Origin: DATLGD01 sp035540755
Lineage (GTDB): Bacteria; Actinomycetota; Actinomycetes; Mycobacteriales; SCTD01
NCBI GenBank assembly: GCA_035540755.1
Contig: DATLGD010000119.1
Span: forward strand, 1 to 12,124
Direction: 5' to 3'
DNA length: 12,124 nucleotides
In this document: positions 1 through 7,900 of the stretch, piece by piece
How the letters are laid out: each line of letters starts with the position of its first letter
Position numbering within the stretch: position 1 is the stretch's first letter
Notes under the pieces: model-generated
What the model was told of the DNA's origin: nothing
Seen by the model: the letters and a program-made list of their open reading frames with translations, nothing else
Databases searched by the model: none
Position numbers and translations under genes: made by a program

Positions 1-801
1 GATCCGCCGCCACAGCACCTCGGACGCGTAGGCGACGGTGCGTGCCGCTCCGGAGACCGAGGCCATGAGCGCATCCGCGTCGTCGTGCCCGAGGGCGGTG
101 GCCAGGGCGTCCTGGTCCTGCAGCAGCAGCCGGTCGCTCGGCCGGCGGCCTGACGTCACGGCCCGGCGGTGCAGCTCGCTGCGCACGTCGAGCAGCACGC
201 GGTGGGCCTCGCGCACCCTGGGGCCGGGCGGGTCCGCGCGCTGGGCGACGGCCAGCGCCTGCAGGGCGTGCACGTCGCGCAGCCCGCCGCGGGCGGACTT
301 CAGGTCGGGCTCGAGCAGGAACGCCACCTCGCCGTGCTCGCGCGCCCGCTGCTCCCCGGCGGCCTGCAGCTCCGGCAGGCGCCGGTTCGCCGCGCGGCGC
401 CAGGCGGCGCGCGTCGCCGTCACCAGCTCGGCGGTGAGACCGAGATCGCCGGCGACGTGCCGGGCGTCGAGCAGGCCGAGCGCTGCCTTGAGGTCGTCGC
501 GGGCCACCGCCACCGCCTCGCCGACGGTGCGCACGGAGTGGTCCAGGGCCACCCCGGCGTCCCACAGCGGGTACCAGACGGCGTCGGCGACGGCCGCGAC
601 GTCGGTCCGCGCGCCGTCGTGCAGCAGCACGAGGTCGAGGTCGCTGCCCGGGGCGAGGTCCCGGCGCCCGAGACCGCCGACCGCCGCGAGCGCGACCCCC
701 GGGCCGACGTCGCCCAGCAGGCCGGTGAGGCGGCGGTCGTAGAGCGCGACGAGCGCCTCCCTCAGCGCCGCGCCGCGCAGGTCCTCGCGCGCGAGCAGCA
801 C
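1..801 (-). CDS. glnD: PII nucleotidylyltransferase GlnD, N-terminal part (runs off the left edge)
   Basis: The enzyme attaches a nucleotide to PII (UMP in enterics, AMP in studied actinobacteria) and removes it again, signalling nitrogen status. Only 267 codons are visible. The nucleotidyltransferase core is clear: GGLGRRDLAPGSDLDL at about residues 42-57, with the metal-binding aspartates D54 and D56. Further on are YPLWDAGVALDHSVR and LEPDLKSARGGLRD, both typical of GlnD. The HD and ACT domains would lie outside the window. I chose the GTG at 799-801 because GGGAGGAG lies 6 nt upstream. The frame stays open upstream through a TTG at 817-819 and a GTG at 904-906, but those codons cover a palindrome and look non-coding. 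It follows two PII genes and amtB on the same strand, so it is probably the last visible gene of that operon. The assignment is firm; the start is likely. Confidence 0.95.
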   Translation of the reverse strand, partial: MLLAREDLRGAALREALVALYDRRLTGLLGDVGPGVALAAVGGLGRRDLAPGSDLDLVLLHDGARTDVAAVADAVWYPLWDAGVALDHSVRTVGEAVAVARDDLKAALGLLDARHVAGDLGLTAELVTATRAAWRRAANRRLPELQAAGEQRAREHGEVAFLLEPDLKSARGGLRDVHALQALAVAQRADPPGPRVREAHRVLLDVRSELHRRAVTSGRRPSDRLLLQDQDALATALGHDDADALMASVSGAARTVAYASEVLWRRI

Positions 802-807
802 CGCCCG

Positions 808-815
808 CTCCTCCC
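808..815 (-). promoter_or_regulatory. Ribosome binding site that fixes the glnD start
   Basis: On the minus strand this reads GGGAGGAG, 6 nt before the GTG at 799-801. It is one of the strongest Shine-Dalgarno matches in the window. It favours a start downstream of the 842-906 palindrome over the longer open frame. Confidence 0.7.
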
Positions 816-841
816 GCAAGCCCCCCGCCCCCGGCCTCCCG

Positions 842-906
842 GTGATCGACAGGCAATCGCCGTCCGACGCGCTCGGCGGGTCGAACGGCGATCTCCTGTT
901 GATCAC
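842..906. repeat. Palindromic intergenic element, copy A (GTGATCAACAGG family)
   Basis: Arms of 27 nt at 842-868 and 880-906 are inverted copies of each other with 23 of 27 positions matching, separated by an 11-nt loop. The outer ends read GTGATCGACAGG on the left and CCTGTTGATCAC on the right. It lies between the second PII gene and glnD, 20 nt after the PII stop and about 40 nt before the glnD start. A sequence-related element of almost the same length lies at 9006-9069. In RNA it would fold into a stable hairpin, so it could be an attenuator or a processing site that lowers glnD relative to PII. There is no U-tract. It could also be a REP-like dispersed repeat. The structure is directly visible; the role is inferred. 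Confidence 0.8.
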
Positions 907-926
907 GGGAAGGTGCGGGGCGTCGG

Positions 927-1265
927 CTAGAGGGCTTCGGGGCCGCGCTCGCCGGTGCGGACGCGGACGACGTCGTCGACGGGGGTCGTCCACACCTTCC
1001 CGTCGCCGATCGAGCCGGTGCTCGCCGCGGCCACCACCGCCTCGACCACCGCCCAGGCGTCCGCGTCGTCGACGACGACCTCGAGCCGCACCTTCGGCAC
1101 GAACGAGACCGTGTACTCCGCGCCGCGGTAGACCTCGGTGTGGCCGCGCTGCCGGCCGTAGCCCTGCACCTCGCTGACCGTCATGCCCTGCACGCCGAGC
1201 GCCTCGAGGGCGGCCTTGACGTCGTCGAGCTTGAACGGCTTGATGACCGCGGTCACGAGCCTCAC
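927..1265 (-). CDS. PII signal transduction protein, second tandem copy (112 aa)
   Basis: This is a trimeric sensor of ATP/ADP and 2-oxoglutarate that would control AmtB and other nitrogen targets. At 112 residues it has exactly the family length. It shows the IKPFKLDDV start, the T-loop GHTEVYRGAEY with the modifiable Tyr51, Lys58 in FVPK, the B-loop TGSIGDGK with Lys90, and the C-terminal VVRVRTGE with Arg101 and Arg103. The start is the GTG at 1263-1265, which overlaps the TGA of the upstream PII gene in a GTGA, so translation is probably coupled. It differs from its neighbour mainly after residue 65 (DDADAWAVVEAVVAAAS) and keeps the usual Lys9. An 81-bp block is identical to the neighbour. 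Whether it should be called glnB or glnK cannot be settled here. Confidence 0.95.
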   Translation of the reverse strand: MRLVTAVIKPFKLDDVKAALEALGVQGMTVSEVQGYGRQRGHTEVYRGAEYTVSFVPKVRLEVVVDDADAWAVVEAVVAAASTGSIGDGKVWTTPVDDVVRVRTGERGPEAL

Positions 1266-1528
1266 AGCGCCTCGACCCCCCGCTCGCCGGTGCGGACCCG
1301 CACGACGTCGTCGACCGGCGTGGACCACACCTTGCCGTCGCCGATGCTGCCGGTCTGCGCGGACTTCGCGACGACCTCCAGCACGTCGGCGGCGTCGGCG
1401 TCGTCGACGAGCACCTCGATCCGCACCTTGGGCACGAACGACACGGCGTACTCCGCGCCGCGGTAGACCTCGGTGTGGCCGCGCTGCCGGCCGTAGCCCT
1501 GCACCTCGCTGACCGTCATGCCCTGCAC
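1113..1528. repeat. 81-bp exact direct repeat shared by the two PII genes (1113-1193 and 1448-1528)
   Basis: The two blocks are identical at all 81 bases, including synonymous positions, and sit 335 bp apart. They encode roughly residues 25-51, which include the start of the T-loop and Tyr51. The genes diverge on either side. This marks a tandem duplication, probably with later gene conversion. Confidence 0.9.
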
Positions 1529-1600
1529 CCCGAAGGACTCGAGCGCCGTCTTCACGTCGTCGAGCTTGAACGGCTGAATGACGGCGGTGATGAGCCTCAT
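1262..1600 (-). CDS. glnK: PII signal transduction protein, first tandem copy (112 aa)
   Basis: The PII protein directly behind amtB is normally the one that binds AmtB through its T-loop and blocks the ammonium pore when nitrogen is plentiful, so glnK is the natural name. It is 112 residues long, with Tyr51 in GHTEVYRGAEY, Lys58 in FVPK, GDGK (Lys90) and RVRTGE (Arg101, Arg103), so the nucleotide pocket and modification site look intact. Its ATG (1598-1600) overlaps the amtB TGA as ATGA. Its own TGA overlaps the GTG of the next PII gene. One oddity is Gln at position 9 (VIQPFK), where most PII proteins, including the neighbour, have Lys or Arg. Family assignment is certain; paralog naming is by position. 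Confidence 0.96.
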   Translation of the reverse strand: MRLITAVIQPFKLDDVKTALESFGVQGMTVSEVQGYGRQRGHTEVYRGAEYAVSFVPKVRIEVLVDDADAADVLEVVAKSAQTGSIGDGKVWSTPVDDVVRVRTGERGVEAL

Positions 1601-2970
1601 GCGTCCGCCCGCTGACCCGCGCTGGGGGTGCGGGCCGACGCCGGGCTTGCGCCGAAGGCGCCGGTGGCCCGGATGCCGCCGATCTCGTAGCCGGACTCGG
1701 CGTGCGTGGTCTCGTCGACGCCGGCGAGCTCCTCCTCCTCCGAGACGCGGAACCCGATGGTGACGTCGACCAGCTTGCCGAGGACGAAGGACATGACGAA
1801 CGAGTAGGCCATCACCGCGAGCACCGCCACGGTCTGGATGCCGAGCTGCTCGAGGCCGCCACCGTAGAACAGGCCGTCGACGCCGCCCTCGCCCTGCACC
1901 GCGGCGCTGGCCAGCAGGCCGATGATCAGCGAGCCGACGATGCCGCCGACGAGGTGGATGCCGACGACGTCGAGCGAGTCGTCGTAGCCCAGGCGGTACT
2001 TCAGGCTGACGGCGAACGCGCAGGCCCCGCCGGCGACGAGGCCGACGACGATCGCGCCGAGCGGGCTGACGACGTTGCAGGCCGGGGTGATGGCGACCAG
2101 GCCGGCGACGGCGCCGGACGCGGCACCGAGCGTGGTCGCGTGGCCGTCGCGCAGCTTCTCGACGCCGAGCCAGGCGACGATCGCGGCACCGGTGGCCACG
2201 GTGGTGTTGAACAGCACCGTCGCGGCGACCCCGTCGGCGGCCACCTGCGAGCCGACGTTGAAGCCGTACCAGCCGAACCACAGCAGGCCGGCGCCGAGCA
2301 GCACCAGCGGCAGGTTGTGCGGCTTCATCGCCTCGCGCGGGAAGCCGCGGCGCTTGCCGAGCACGAACGTCAGGGCGAGCGCCGCCGCGCCGGCGTTGAT
2401 GTGCACCGCGGTGCCGCCGGCGAAGTCGAACGCGCCCAAGCGGGCGGCGATCCAGCCCTCGTCGAGGCTGAACACCCAGTGGCACACCGGGAAGTACACG
2501 AGGCTGACCCACAGGACCACGAACATCACCCAGCCGCCGAACTTCGCGCGGTCGGCGATGGCGCCGCTGATGAGGGCCGGCGTGAGGATCGCGAACATCA
2601 TCTGGAACGAGGCGAAGACGAGCACCGGCATGCCGGCGTCGTCGACGACCCCGACGGTGTCGCGCATGCCGGCGAAGTCGAAGCCGCCGAGCAGGCCGTT
2701 GCCCATCGTCGGGCCGAACGCCATCGTGTAGCCGTACAGCGTCCAGAGCACCGGGACGACGGCGAGGCAGGCGAAGCTCATCATCATCATGTTGAGGACG
2801 GTCTTGGACCGGACCATGCCGCCGTAGAACAGCGCCAGGCCGGGGGTCATCAGCAGCACCAGGGCCGCTGCGACGATCATGAAGGCGGTGTCGCCCGCGT
2901 TGACGTCGGGCTGCTCGGCAGCCTGCGCGAGGAGCAGCAGGGCGGGGCCGCCCGGATCGAGTGCTGGCAC
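1597..2970 (-). CDS. amtB: Ammonium transporter AmtB (457 aa)
   Basis: This membrane channel imports ammonium and is gated by PII. The sequence shows the Amt signatures in order: LFYGGMVRSKTVLN (about 48-60), a Phe-gate region SFQMMFAILTPALISGAIADR (about 121-141), FDFAGGTAVHINAG (181-194) with pore His190 and Asp182, KPHNLP, GWYGFNVGS, and DVVGIHLVGG with the second pore histidine His339. About eleven hydrophobic segments are present. The cytoplasmic tail keeps GVDETTHAESGYE, part of the PII interaction surface. The start is a GTG; AGGAG (2981-2985) lies 10 nt upstream. An ATG directly after that AGGAG is in another frame. The 27 residues before the first membrane segment could hold a signal peptide, as in some Amt proteins. 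It heads an operon with two PII genes and glnD, and a candidate GlnR site lies upstream. Confidence 0.97.
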   Translation of the reverse strand: MPALDPGGPALLLLAQAAEQPDVNAGDTAFMIVAAALVLLMTPGLALFYGGMVRSKTVLNMMMMSFACLAVVPVLWTLYGYTMAFGPTMGNGLLGGFDFAGMRDTVGVVDDAGMPVLVFASFQMMFAILTPALISGAIADRAKFGGWVMFVVLWVSLVYFPVCHWVFSLDEGWIAARLGAFDFAGGTAVHINAGAAALALTFVLGKRRGFPREAMKPHNLPLVLLGAGLLWFGWYGFNVGSQVAADGVAATVLFNTTVATGAAIVAWLGVEKLRDGHATTLGAASGAVAGLVAITPACNVVSPLGAIVVGLVAGGACAFAVSLKYRLGYDDSLDVVGIHLVGGIVGSLIIGLLASAAVQGEGGVDGLFYGGGLEQLGIQTVAVLAVMAYSFVMSFVLGKLVDVTIGFRVSEEEELAGVDETTHAESGYEIGGIRATGAFGASPASARTPSAGQRADA

Positions 2971-3038
2971 GAGGGCACATCTCCTGTGCTGGAGGCCGGG
3001 CCGGTCCCGGCGACTGCCCGAGAGCCTGGGCGCCGGCC

Positions 3039-3076
3039 GTTCCCCGGCTGTGTCCCGTGTGTTTCGTCCGTGGAAA
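3039..3076 (-). promoter_or_regulatory. Candidate GlnR operator upstream of amtB
   Basis: On the minus strand, three half-sites occur at exact 11-bp steps: GAAAC (3065-3061), six bases, GACAC (3054-3050), six bases, GGAAC (3043-3039). A weaker TTTCC one step further upstream (3076-3072) may be a fourth. This matches the known actinobacterial GlnR pattern of alternating GTnAC-like and GAAAC-like half-sites with 6-nt spacers, and amtB is a classical GlnR target. It lies about 70-105 bp before the amtB GTG. The spacing is visible; binding by GlnR is inferred. AmtR would need a different motif. Confidence 0.5.
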
Positions 3077-3128
3077 CTCCGAGGCCCCCGCGTTGCAGCC
3101 GGATGTCGTCAGTGGGCAGGCTGTGCCG

Positions 3129-3710
3129 ATGAGTCGGTGGCTGGAGGAGACCGGTGGTGTGCGCGGCAGCGCCTACGAGCAGCGCTTCCGCGAGCTGGCG
3201 GCGGAGGGTGCCGACGTGCACGGCGAGGCCGCGTTCGTCGAGCGCCTCGCCGCACCGGGAGCCTCGGTGCTCGACGCCGGCTGCGGCACCGGACGAGTCG
3301 CGCGAGAGCTGGCCCGCCGCGGGTTCGCCGTGGCCGGGGCCGACAACGACGACTCGATGCTCGACGTCGCGCGCCAGGAGGCGCCCGATCTGCCCTGGCA
3401 CGACGCCGACCTCGCCACCCTCGACCTCGGCGAGCAGTTCGACGTCGTCGTGCTGGCCGGCAACGTCGTGGTGTTCCTCGCCCCGGGCACCGAGCAGGAG
3501 GTGCTGCGGCGCTGCGCGGCGCACGTGCGTCCGGGCGGGCTGCTGGTCAGCGGTTGGCGCACCGACCGACTCCCGCGCGAGGGCTATGACGCGCTGGCGG
3601 CGGGCGCCGAGCTCGAGCCGGTCGCGCGGCTGGCGACCTGGGACGGCGAACCGTGGCGCGACGACGCCGACTGGTGCGTGGCGGTCGACCGCCGGCCCGC
3701 ATCGACCTAG
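3129..3710 (+). CDS. Class I SAM-dependent methyltransferase, substrate unknown (193 aa)
   Basis: The fold is a short Rossmann-type methyltransferase. Motif I is SVLDAGCGTGRVARELARRG at about residues 46-65. The acidic end of strand 2 follows as VAGADNDDSMLDVAR, then DADLATLDL, then FDVVVLAGNVVVFL at strand 4, then VRPGGLLVSGW at strand 5. No substrate-recognition domain is visible, so the target cannot be named. The ATG at 3129 is chosen because it begins just before the usual YEQRF helix; GGCAGG lies about 9 nt upstream. It is divergent from amtB across a 158-bp gap. It is convergent with ftsY, and the two stop codons share a CTAG (3707-3710). It is likely monocistronic. Confidence 0.88.
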   Translation: MSRWLEETGGVRGSAYEQRFRELAAEGADVHGEAAFVERLAAPGASVLDAGCGTGRVARELARRGFAVAGADNDDSMLDVARQEAPDLPWHDADLATLDLGEQFDVVVLAGNVVVFLAPGTEQEVLRRCAAHVRPGGLLVSGWRTDRLPREGYDALAAGAELEPVARLATWDGEPWRDDADWCVAVDRRPAST

Positions 3711-4918
3711 ATCGCGGCCTCGTCGCCGAGCAGCGCGTCGGCGAACGCCTCGGCCTCGAACGGCGCCAGGTCGTCGGGGCCCTCGCCGAGCCCGATGAGC
3801 TTGACCGGGATCCCGAGCTCGCGCTGCACGGCCACGACGATGCCGCCCTTGGCGGTGCCGTCCAGCTTGGTGAGCACGATGCCGGTGACCTCGACGGCCT
3901 CGGTGAACACCCGCGCCTGCACCACCCCGTTCTGGCCGGTGGTGGCGTCGAGCACGAGCAGCGTCTCGTCGACCGGGCCGTGCTTCTCGACCACACGCTT
4001 GACCTTGCCGAGCTCGTCCATCAGGCCGGTCTTGGTGTGCAGCCGGCCCGCCGTGTCGACGAGCACGGTGTCGACCTTGGCGTCCTTGCCTCGCTTGACG
4101 GCGTCGAAGGCGACCGACGCCGGGTCGCCGCCCTCCGGCCCGCGGACGGTCTCGGCGCCCACCCGTTCGCCCCAGGTCTGCAGCTGGTCGGCCGCCGCGG
4201 CGCGGAAGGTGTCGGCGGCGCCGAGCACCACCGTGCGCCCGTCGGCGACGAGCACGCGGGCGAGCTTGCCGCAGGTGGTGGTCTTGCCGGTGCCGTTGAC
4301 GCCGACGACGAGCACGACGGCCGGGCGCCCGTCCGGGTGCGGCAGGGTCTTCAGCGACCGGTCGACGTCCTGACCGATGGCGGTGACGAGCTCCTCGCGC
4401 AGCAGCGGCCGCAGCTCGGAGACGGTGCGCACGCCGTCGACACGCACGCGGGTGCGCAGCCGCTCGACCAGCTCGGTGGAGGCGGCCACGCCCATGTCCG
4501 CACCGAGCAGGGTGTCCTCGACCTCCTCCCAGGTGTCCTCGTCCAAGGTGTCGCGCGACAGCAGCGCGAACAGCCCGCGGCCGAGCGTGCTCTGGCTGCG
4601 GGCCAGCCGACCGCGCAGGCGCTGCAGGCGCCCGGCCGTCGGGGCGGGCGTCTCGAGCTGCGGTGGGGTGGGGGCGGCCGGTCCAGCGGACGTCGTGCCG
4701 CCGGGCAGCACCGGGACGTCGTCGGGCAGGTCGACGACGTCGACCGAGCGCTTCGGGGTGTCGCGCGGCACCTCGGCGTCGTCGCCGGTGCCGGGCCGGT
4801 AGTCGACGCCAGGCTTCGGCGGCGGGAGCTGCCGTCCCCCGCGTCCGCGCACGAGGGCGACGGAGGCGAGGACGGCGACGAGGAGGACGGCGACCAGCAG
4901 GCCGATCAGTTCCAGCAC
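3707..4918 (-). CDS. ftsY: Signal recognition particle receptor FtsY (403 aa)
   Basis: FtsY is the SRP-type GTPase that docks Ffh-ribosome complexes at the membrane. The N-terminus is a hydrophobic helix (ELIGLLVAVLLVAVLASVALV, about residues 3-23), then a proline- and acid-rich linker of about 75 residues, an arrangement common in actinobacterial FtsY. The NG domain carries G1 GVNGTGKT (206-213), DTFRAAAADQL at about 235-245, DTAGR (288-292), TKLDG (350-354) and the final GLGEGPDDLAPF. All GTPase motifs look intact. I chose the GTG at 4916-4918 because AGGA lies 8 nt upstream. The gene starts 26 nt after the smc stop, so the two are probably cotranscribed. Its stop overlaps the convergent methyltransferase stop in CTAG. 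Confidence 0.97.
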   Translation of the reverse strand: MLELIGLLVAVLLVAVLASVALVRGRGGRQLPPPKPGVDYRPGTGDDAEVPRDTPKRSVDVVDLPDDVPVLPGGTTSAGPAAPTPPQLETPAPTAGRLQRLRGRLARSQSTLGRGLFALLSRDTLDEDTWEEVEDTLLGADMGVAASTELVERLRTRVRVDGVRTVSELRPLLREELVTAIGQDVDRSLKTLPHPDGRPAVVLVVGVNGTGKTTTCGKLARVLVADGRTVVLGAADTFRAAAADQLQTWGERVGAETVRGPEGGDPASVAFDAVKRGKDAKVDTVLVDTAGRLHTKTGLMDELGKVKRVVEKHGPVDETLLVLDATTGQNGVVQARVFTEAVEVTGIVLTKLDGTAKGGIVVAVQRELGIPVKLIGLGEGPDDLAPFEAEAFADALLGDEAAI

Positions 4919-4944
4919 GTCGACGTTCCTACCAGCCCCGTGGT

Positions 4945-7900
4945 CTAGACCGGCTCGCGTTCGCGCAGCCGCTGGCTGACGACGGTCGAGACGCCGTCGC
5001 CGCGCATCGTCACGCCGTACAGGGCGTCGCCGATCTCCATCGTGCGCTTCTGGTGGGTGATGACGATGAGCTGGCTGCTCTCGCGCAGCTGCGTCATGAG
5101 CTCCAGCAGTCGGCCGAGGTTGCGGTCGTCGAGCGCCGCCTCGACCTCGTCCATGACGTAGAACGGCGAGGGGCGGGCGCGGAAGATGGCCACCAGCAGC
5201 GCGATCGCGGTCAGCGAGCGCTCGCCGCCGGACAGCAGCGACAGCCGCGACACCTTCTTGCCGGCCGGCCGCGCGAGCACCTCGATGCCGGTGGTGAGCG
5301 GGTCGCCGGGCTCGGTGAGCACGAGCTTGCCCTCGCCGCCCGGGAACAGGGTGGCGAAGACGTGCACGAACTCGCGCGCGGTGTCCTCGAAGGCGGCGGT
5401 GAAGGTCTGCGAGATGCGCGCGTCGACGTCGGCGACGACGGTGAGCAGGTCGCGCCGGGTGGCCTTGAGGTCCTCGAGCTGGGTCGACAGGAACGCCGAG
5501 CGCTCCTCGAGCGCCGCGTACTCCTCGAGCGCGAGCGGGTTCACCTTGCCGAGCAGGGCGAGCGCCCGCTCGGCGGCCGCGGCCCGCTTCTCCTGCGCCG
5601 CGCGGTCGTAGGGCACCGGCTCGCCGGGTTCGTCGTCGTCGCCGGTGACCGGGACGGGGACCTCGGGACCGTAGTCGGCCAGCAGCGTCTCGAGCGGCAC
5701 CGACCACTCCTCGACCGCGCGCGCCTCGAGCGCCTCGATGCGGGCGCGCTGCTCGGTGCGGGCCAGCTCGTCGCGGTGCACGACGTCGGTCAGCCGGTCG
5801 AGCTCGGCGGCCAGCTCGCGGGTGCGCGCCCGTAGCGCCAGCACCTCGCCCTCGGTGACGGTGCGCGCGGCCTGCGCCTCCTCGCGCTCGGCCGTGGCCC
5901 GCTGCAGGGATTCGCCGATCCGCTCCACTGCCTCGCGTGCGGCGGCGGCGACGGCCTCGGCGACGACGGCGCCGGCGGCGCGGGTGGCCTTCTGCTGCTC
6001 GAGCCGCTCTCGGGCGGCGCGCTCCTGACGGGCGGCGCGCTCCAGCGCCTCCGCACGTCCGGTGAGCGCCCGGGCCCGCTCCTCGCCGGTGCGCACGGCG
6101 AGCCGCGCCTCGACCTCCGCGGCCCGGGCGGCGGAGGCCTGCGCGGCGAGCCGGTCGCGCAGGTCGGTGCTCGGCTCCTCGTCGGCCGGGGCCTGCTCGG
6201 CGAGCGCCAGGCGCTCCTCGAGCTCGGCCAGACCGGACAGGTCGCGGTCGCGGGCCTCCTCGGCGCGCACCCGGGCCTGCTCCAGGCGCCCGGCCTCGGC
6301 CTCGGCGGCGCGGGCGGCGGAGGCGAGCAACCCGAGCTGCTCGGACAGGGCGGCCATCCGGGCGTCGGACTGGTGCAGCTGATCGAGGGCCGTCTGCACC
6401 TGCGCCTGTGCCGACTCGAGGTCGGTGCGCGCCGCCTGCACCTCGAAGCGCAGCCGCTCCTGGCGGCGCTGCGCCTCGTCGTGCCGGCCGGCGGCCTCGT
6501 CGACGGCGGCCTGCACCTCGAGCAGGCTCGGCGCGCTGGCCGAGCCGCCGACGGCCCAGTCGTCGCCGAGCAGGTCGCCCTCGGCCGTGACGGCGCGGAC
6601 GCCGGGCAGCTGCTCCACGAGGCGGCGGGCGTCGTCGAGCGCGTCGACGACGGCGACCCGGCGCAGCGCCCGGGTCAGGGCCGGGCGCAGCGTCTCAGGG
6701 GTGTCGACGAGGTCCATCGCCCAGCGGGCGCCGGCGGGCAGCTGCGGCCAGGGCGTGTCGTCGTCGTAGCCCCCGCCACCCACCAGCAGCCCGGCGCGGC
6801 CGGCGTCGTCGGTCTTGAGCCGGCCGAGCGCCTCGGCGGCGTCGCCGGGCGAGGCGACGGCGACGGCGTCCGCGACGACGCCGAGAGCGGCGGCCACCGC
6901 GGCCTCGTGACCGGGCTGGACCTGCACGAGAGCGGCGACCGAGCCGAGCACTCCCGGCAGGTCGGCGGCCAGCAGCGCGCCGGCGCCGTCCTTGCGGGCG
7001 AGCGACAGGGCCAGGGCGTCCCGGCGGGCCGCCCAGGTGCTGCGCTCGCGTTCGGCGTCCCGCTCGGCGGCCTGCAGCGCGGCGAGCCGGTCCTGCGCCT
7101 CGGCGAGCCTCGCCGCGGCGGTCTCGTGCTGCTCGTCGAGGTCGACCTCGCCCTCGTCCAGCCCGCCGGCCTCGACCTGCAGCTGCTCCAGGTCGGCCTG
7201 CGCCCGCTCAGCCCGGGCCCGCGCCTCGTCGAGCGCGGCCGACAGCCGGCCGAGCTCTGCCTCGGCGGCGGCGCTGCGCGACCGCAGCGCCGACACCTGC
7301 CCGGTGAGCCGGGCCAACCCCTCGCGGCGGTCGGCGACCGCGCGCACCGCAGCGACCAGCGCCTTCTCCTCGGCCGACAGGGCCGCCTCGGCGTCGGTGC
7401 GCCGGGTGACGGCGTCGCGCAGCCGCTCGGCGTCGGCGGCGACCTGGGTGCCGAGCGCCGTCTCCTGCTCGCGGACGCCGGCCGCCTCCCGCTCGAGCGC
7501 CTCCGGGTCGCGCCCGCCCTGCCGCTCGTCACCCAGCGACGACGTCAGGTGGCGGTGCCGCTCGGCGGCGAGGGTGGCGGTGCCGCGCAGCCGCTCCTCG
7601 AGCGCCGACAGCCGGTACCAGGTCTCCTGCGCGCGGGCGAGCGCCGGCGCCTGCTCGGCGGCGGCGGCCTCGAGCGCGGTCTCGCGCTGCTGCGCCTGGC
7701 CGAGGTCGCGCTCGACGACGGCGCGCCGCTCGCGCAGCGCCGTCTCGTCGCGCACCTCGGCCTCGAGCGAGGACCGCAGCTGCACGAGATCGTCGGCGAG
7801 CAGCCGGAGCCGGGAGTCGCGCAGGTCGGCCTGCACGGTGGCGGCGCGGCGGGCGACCTCCGCCTGACGACCGAGCGGCTTGAGCTGGCGGCGCAGCTCG

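Noticed and set aside
802..906. Longer glnD N-terminus from the GTG at 904-906 or the TTG at 817-819
   Set aside because: The extra codons lie in the palindrome and a G-rich leader, while a strong ribosome binding site marks the GTG at 799-801.
842..1177. Plus-strand open frame starting in palindrome A (MIDRQSPSD...)
   Set aside because: It overlaps the palindrome and then runs antisense to PII as an Arg/Pro-rich shadow.
1262..2980. 572-codon minus-strand frame seeming to fuse an Arg-rich protein to PII
   Set aside because: The upstream part is the wrong frame of amtB; the real PII gene begins at the ATG overlapping the amtB stop.
1702..3132. 476-codon plus-strand open frame opposite amtB
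   Set aside because: Low-complexity His/Asp/Glu/Ala-rich translation with no recognisable motifs; it is antisense to a complete AmtB and is typical of high-GC shadow frames.
3653..4948. 431-codon plus-strand open frame opposite ftsY
   Set aside because: No motifs, and antisense to an intact FtsY.
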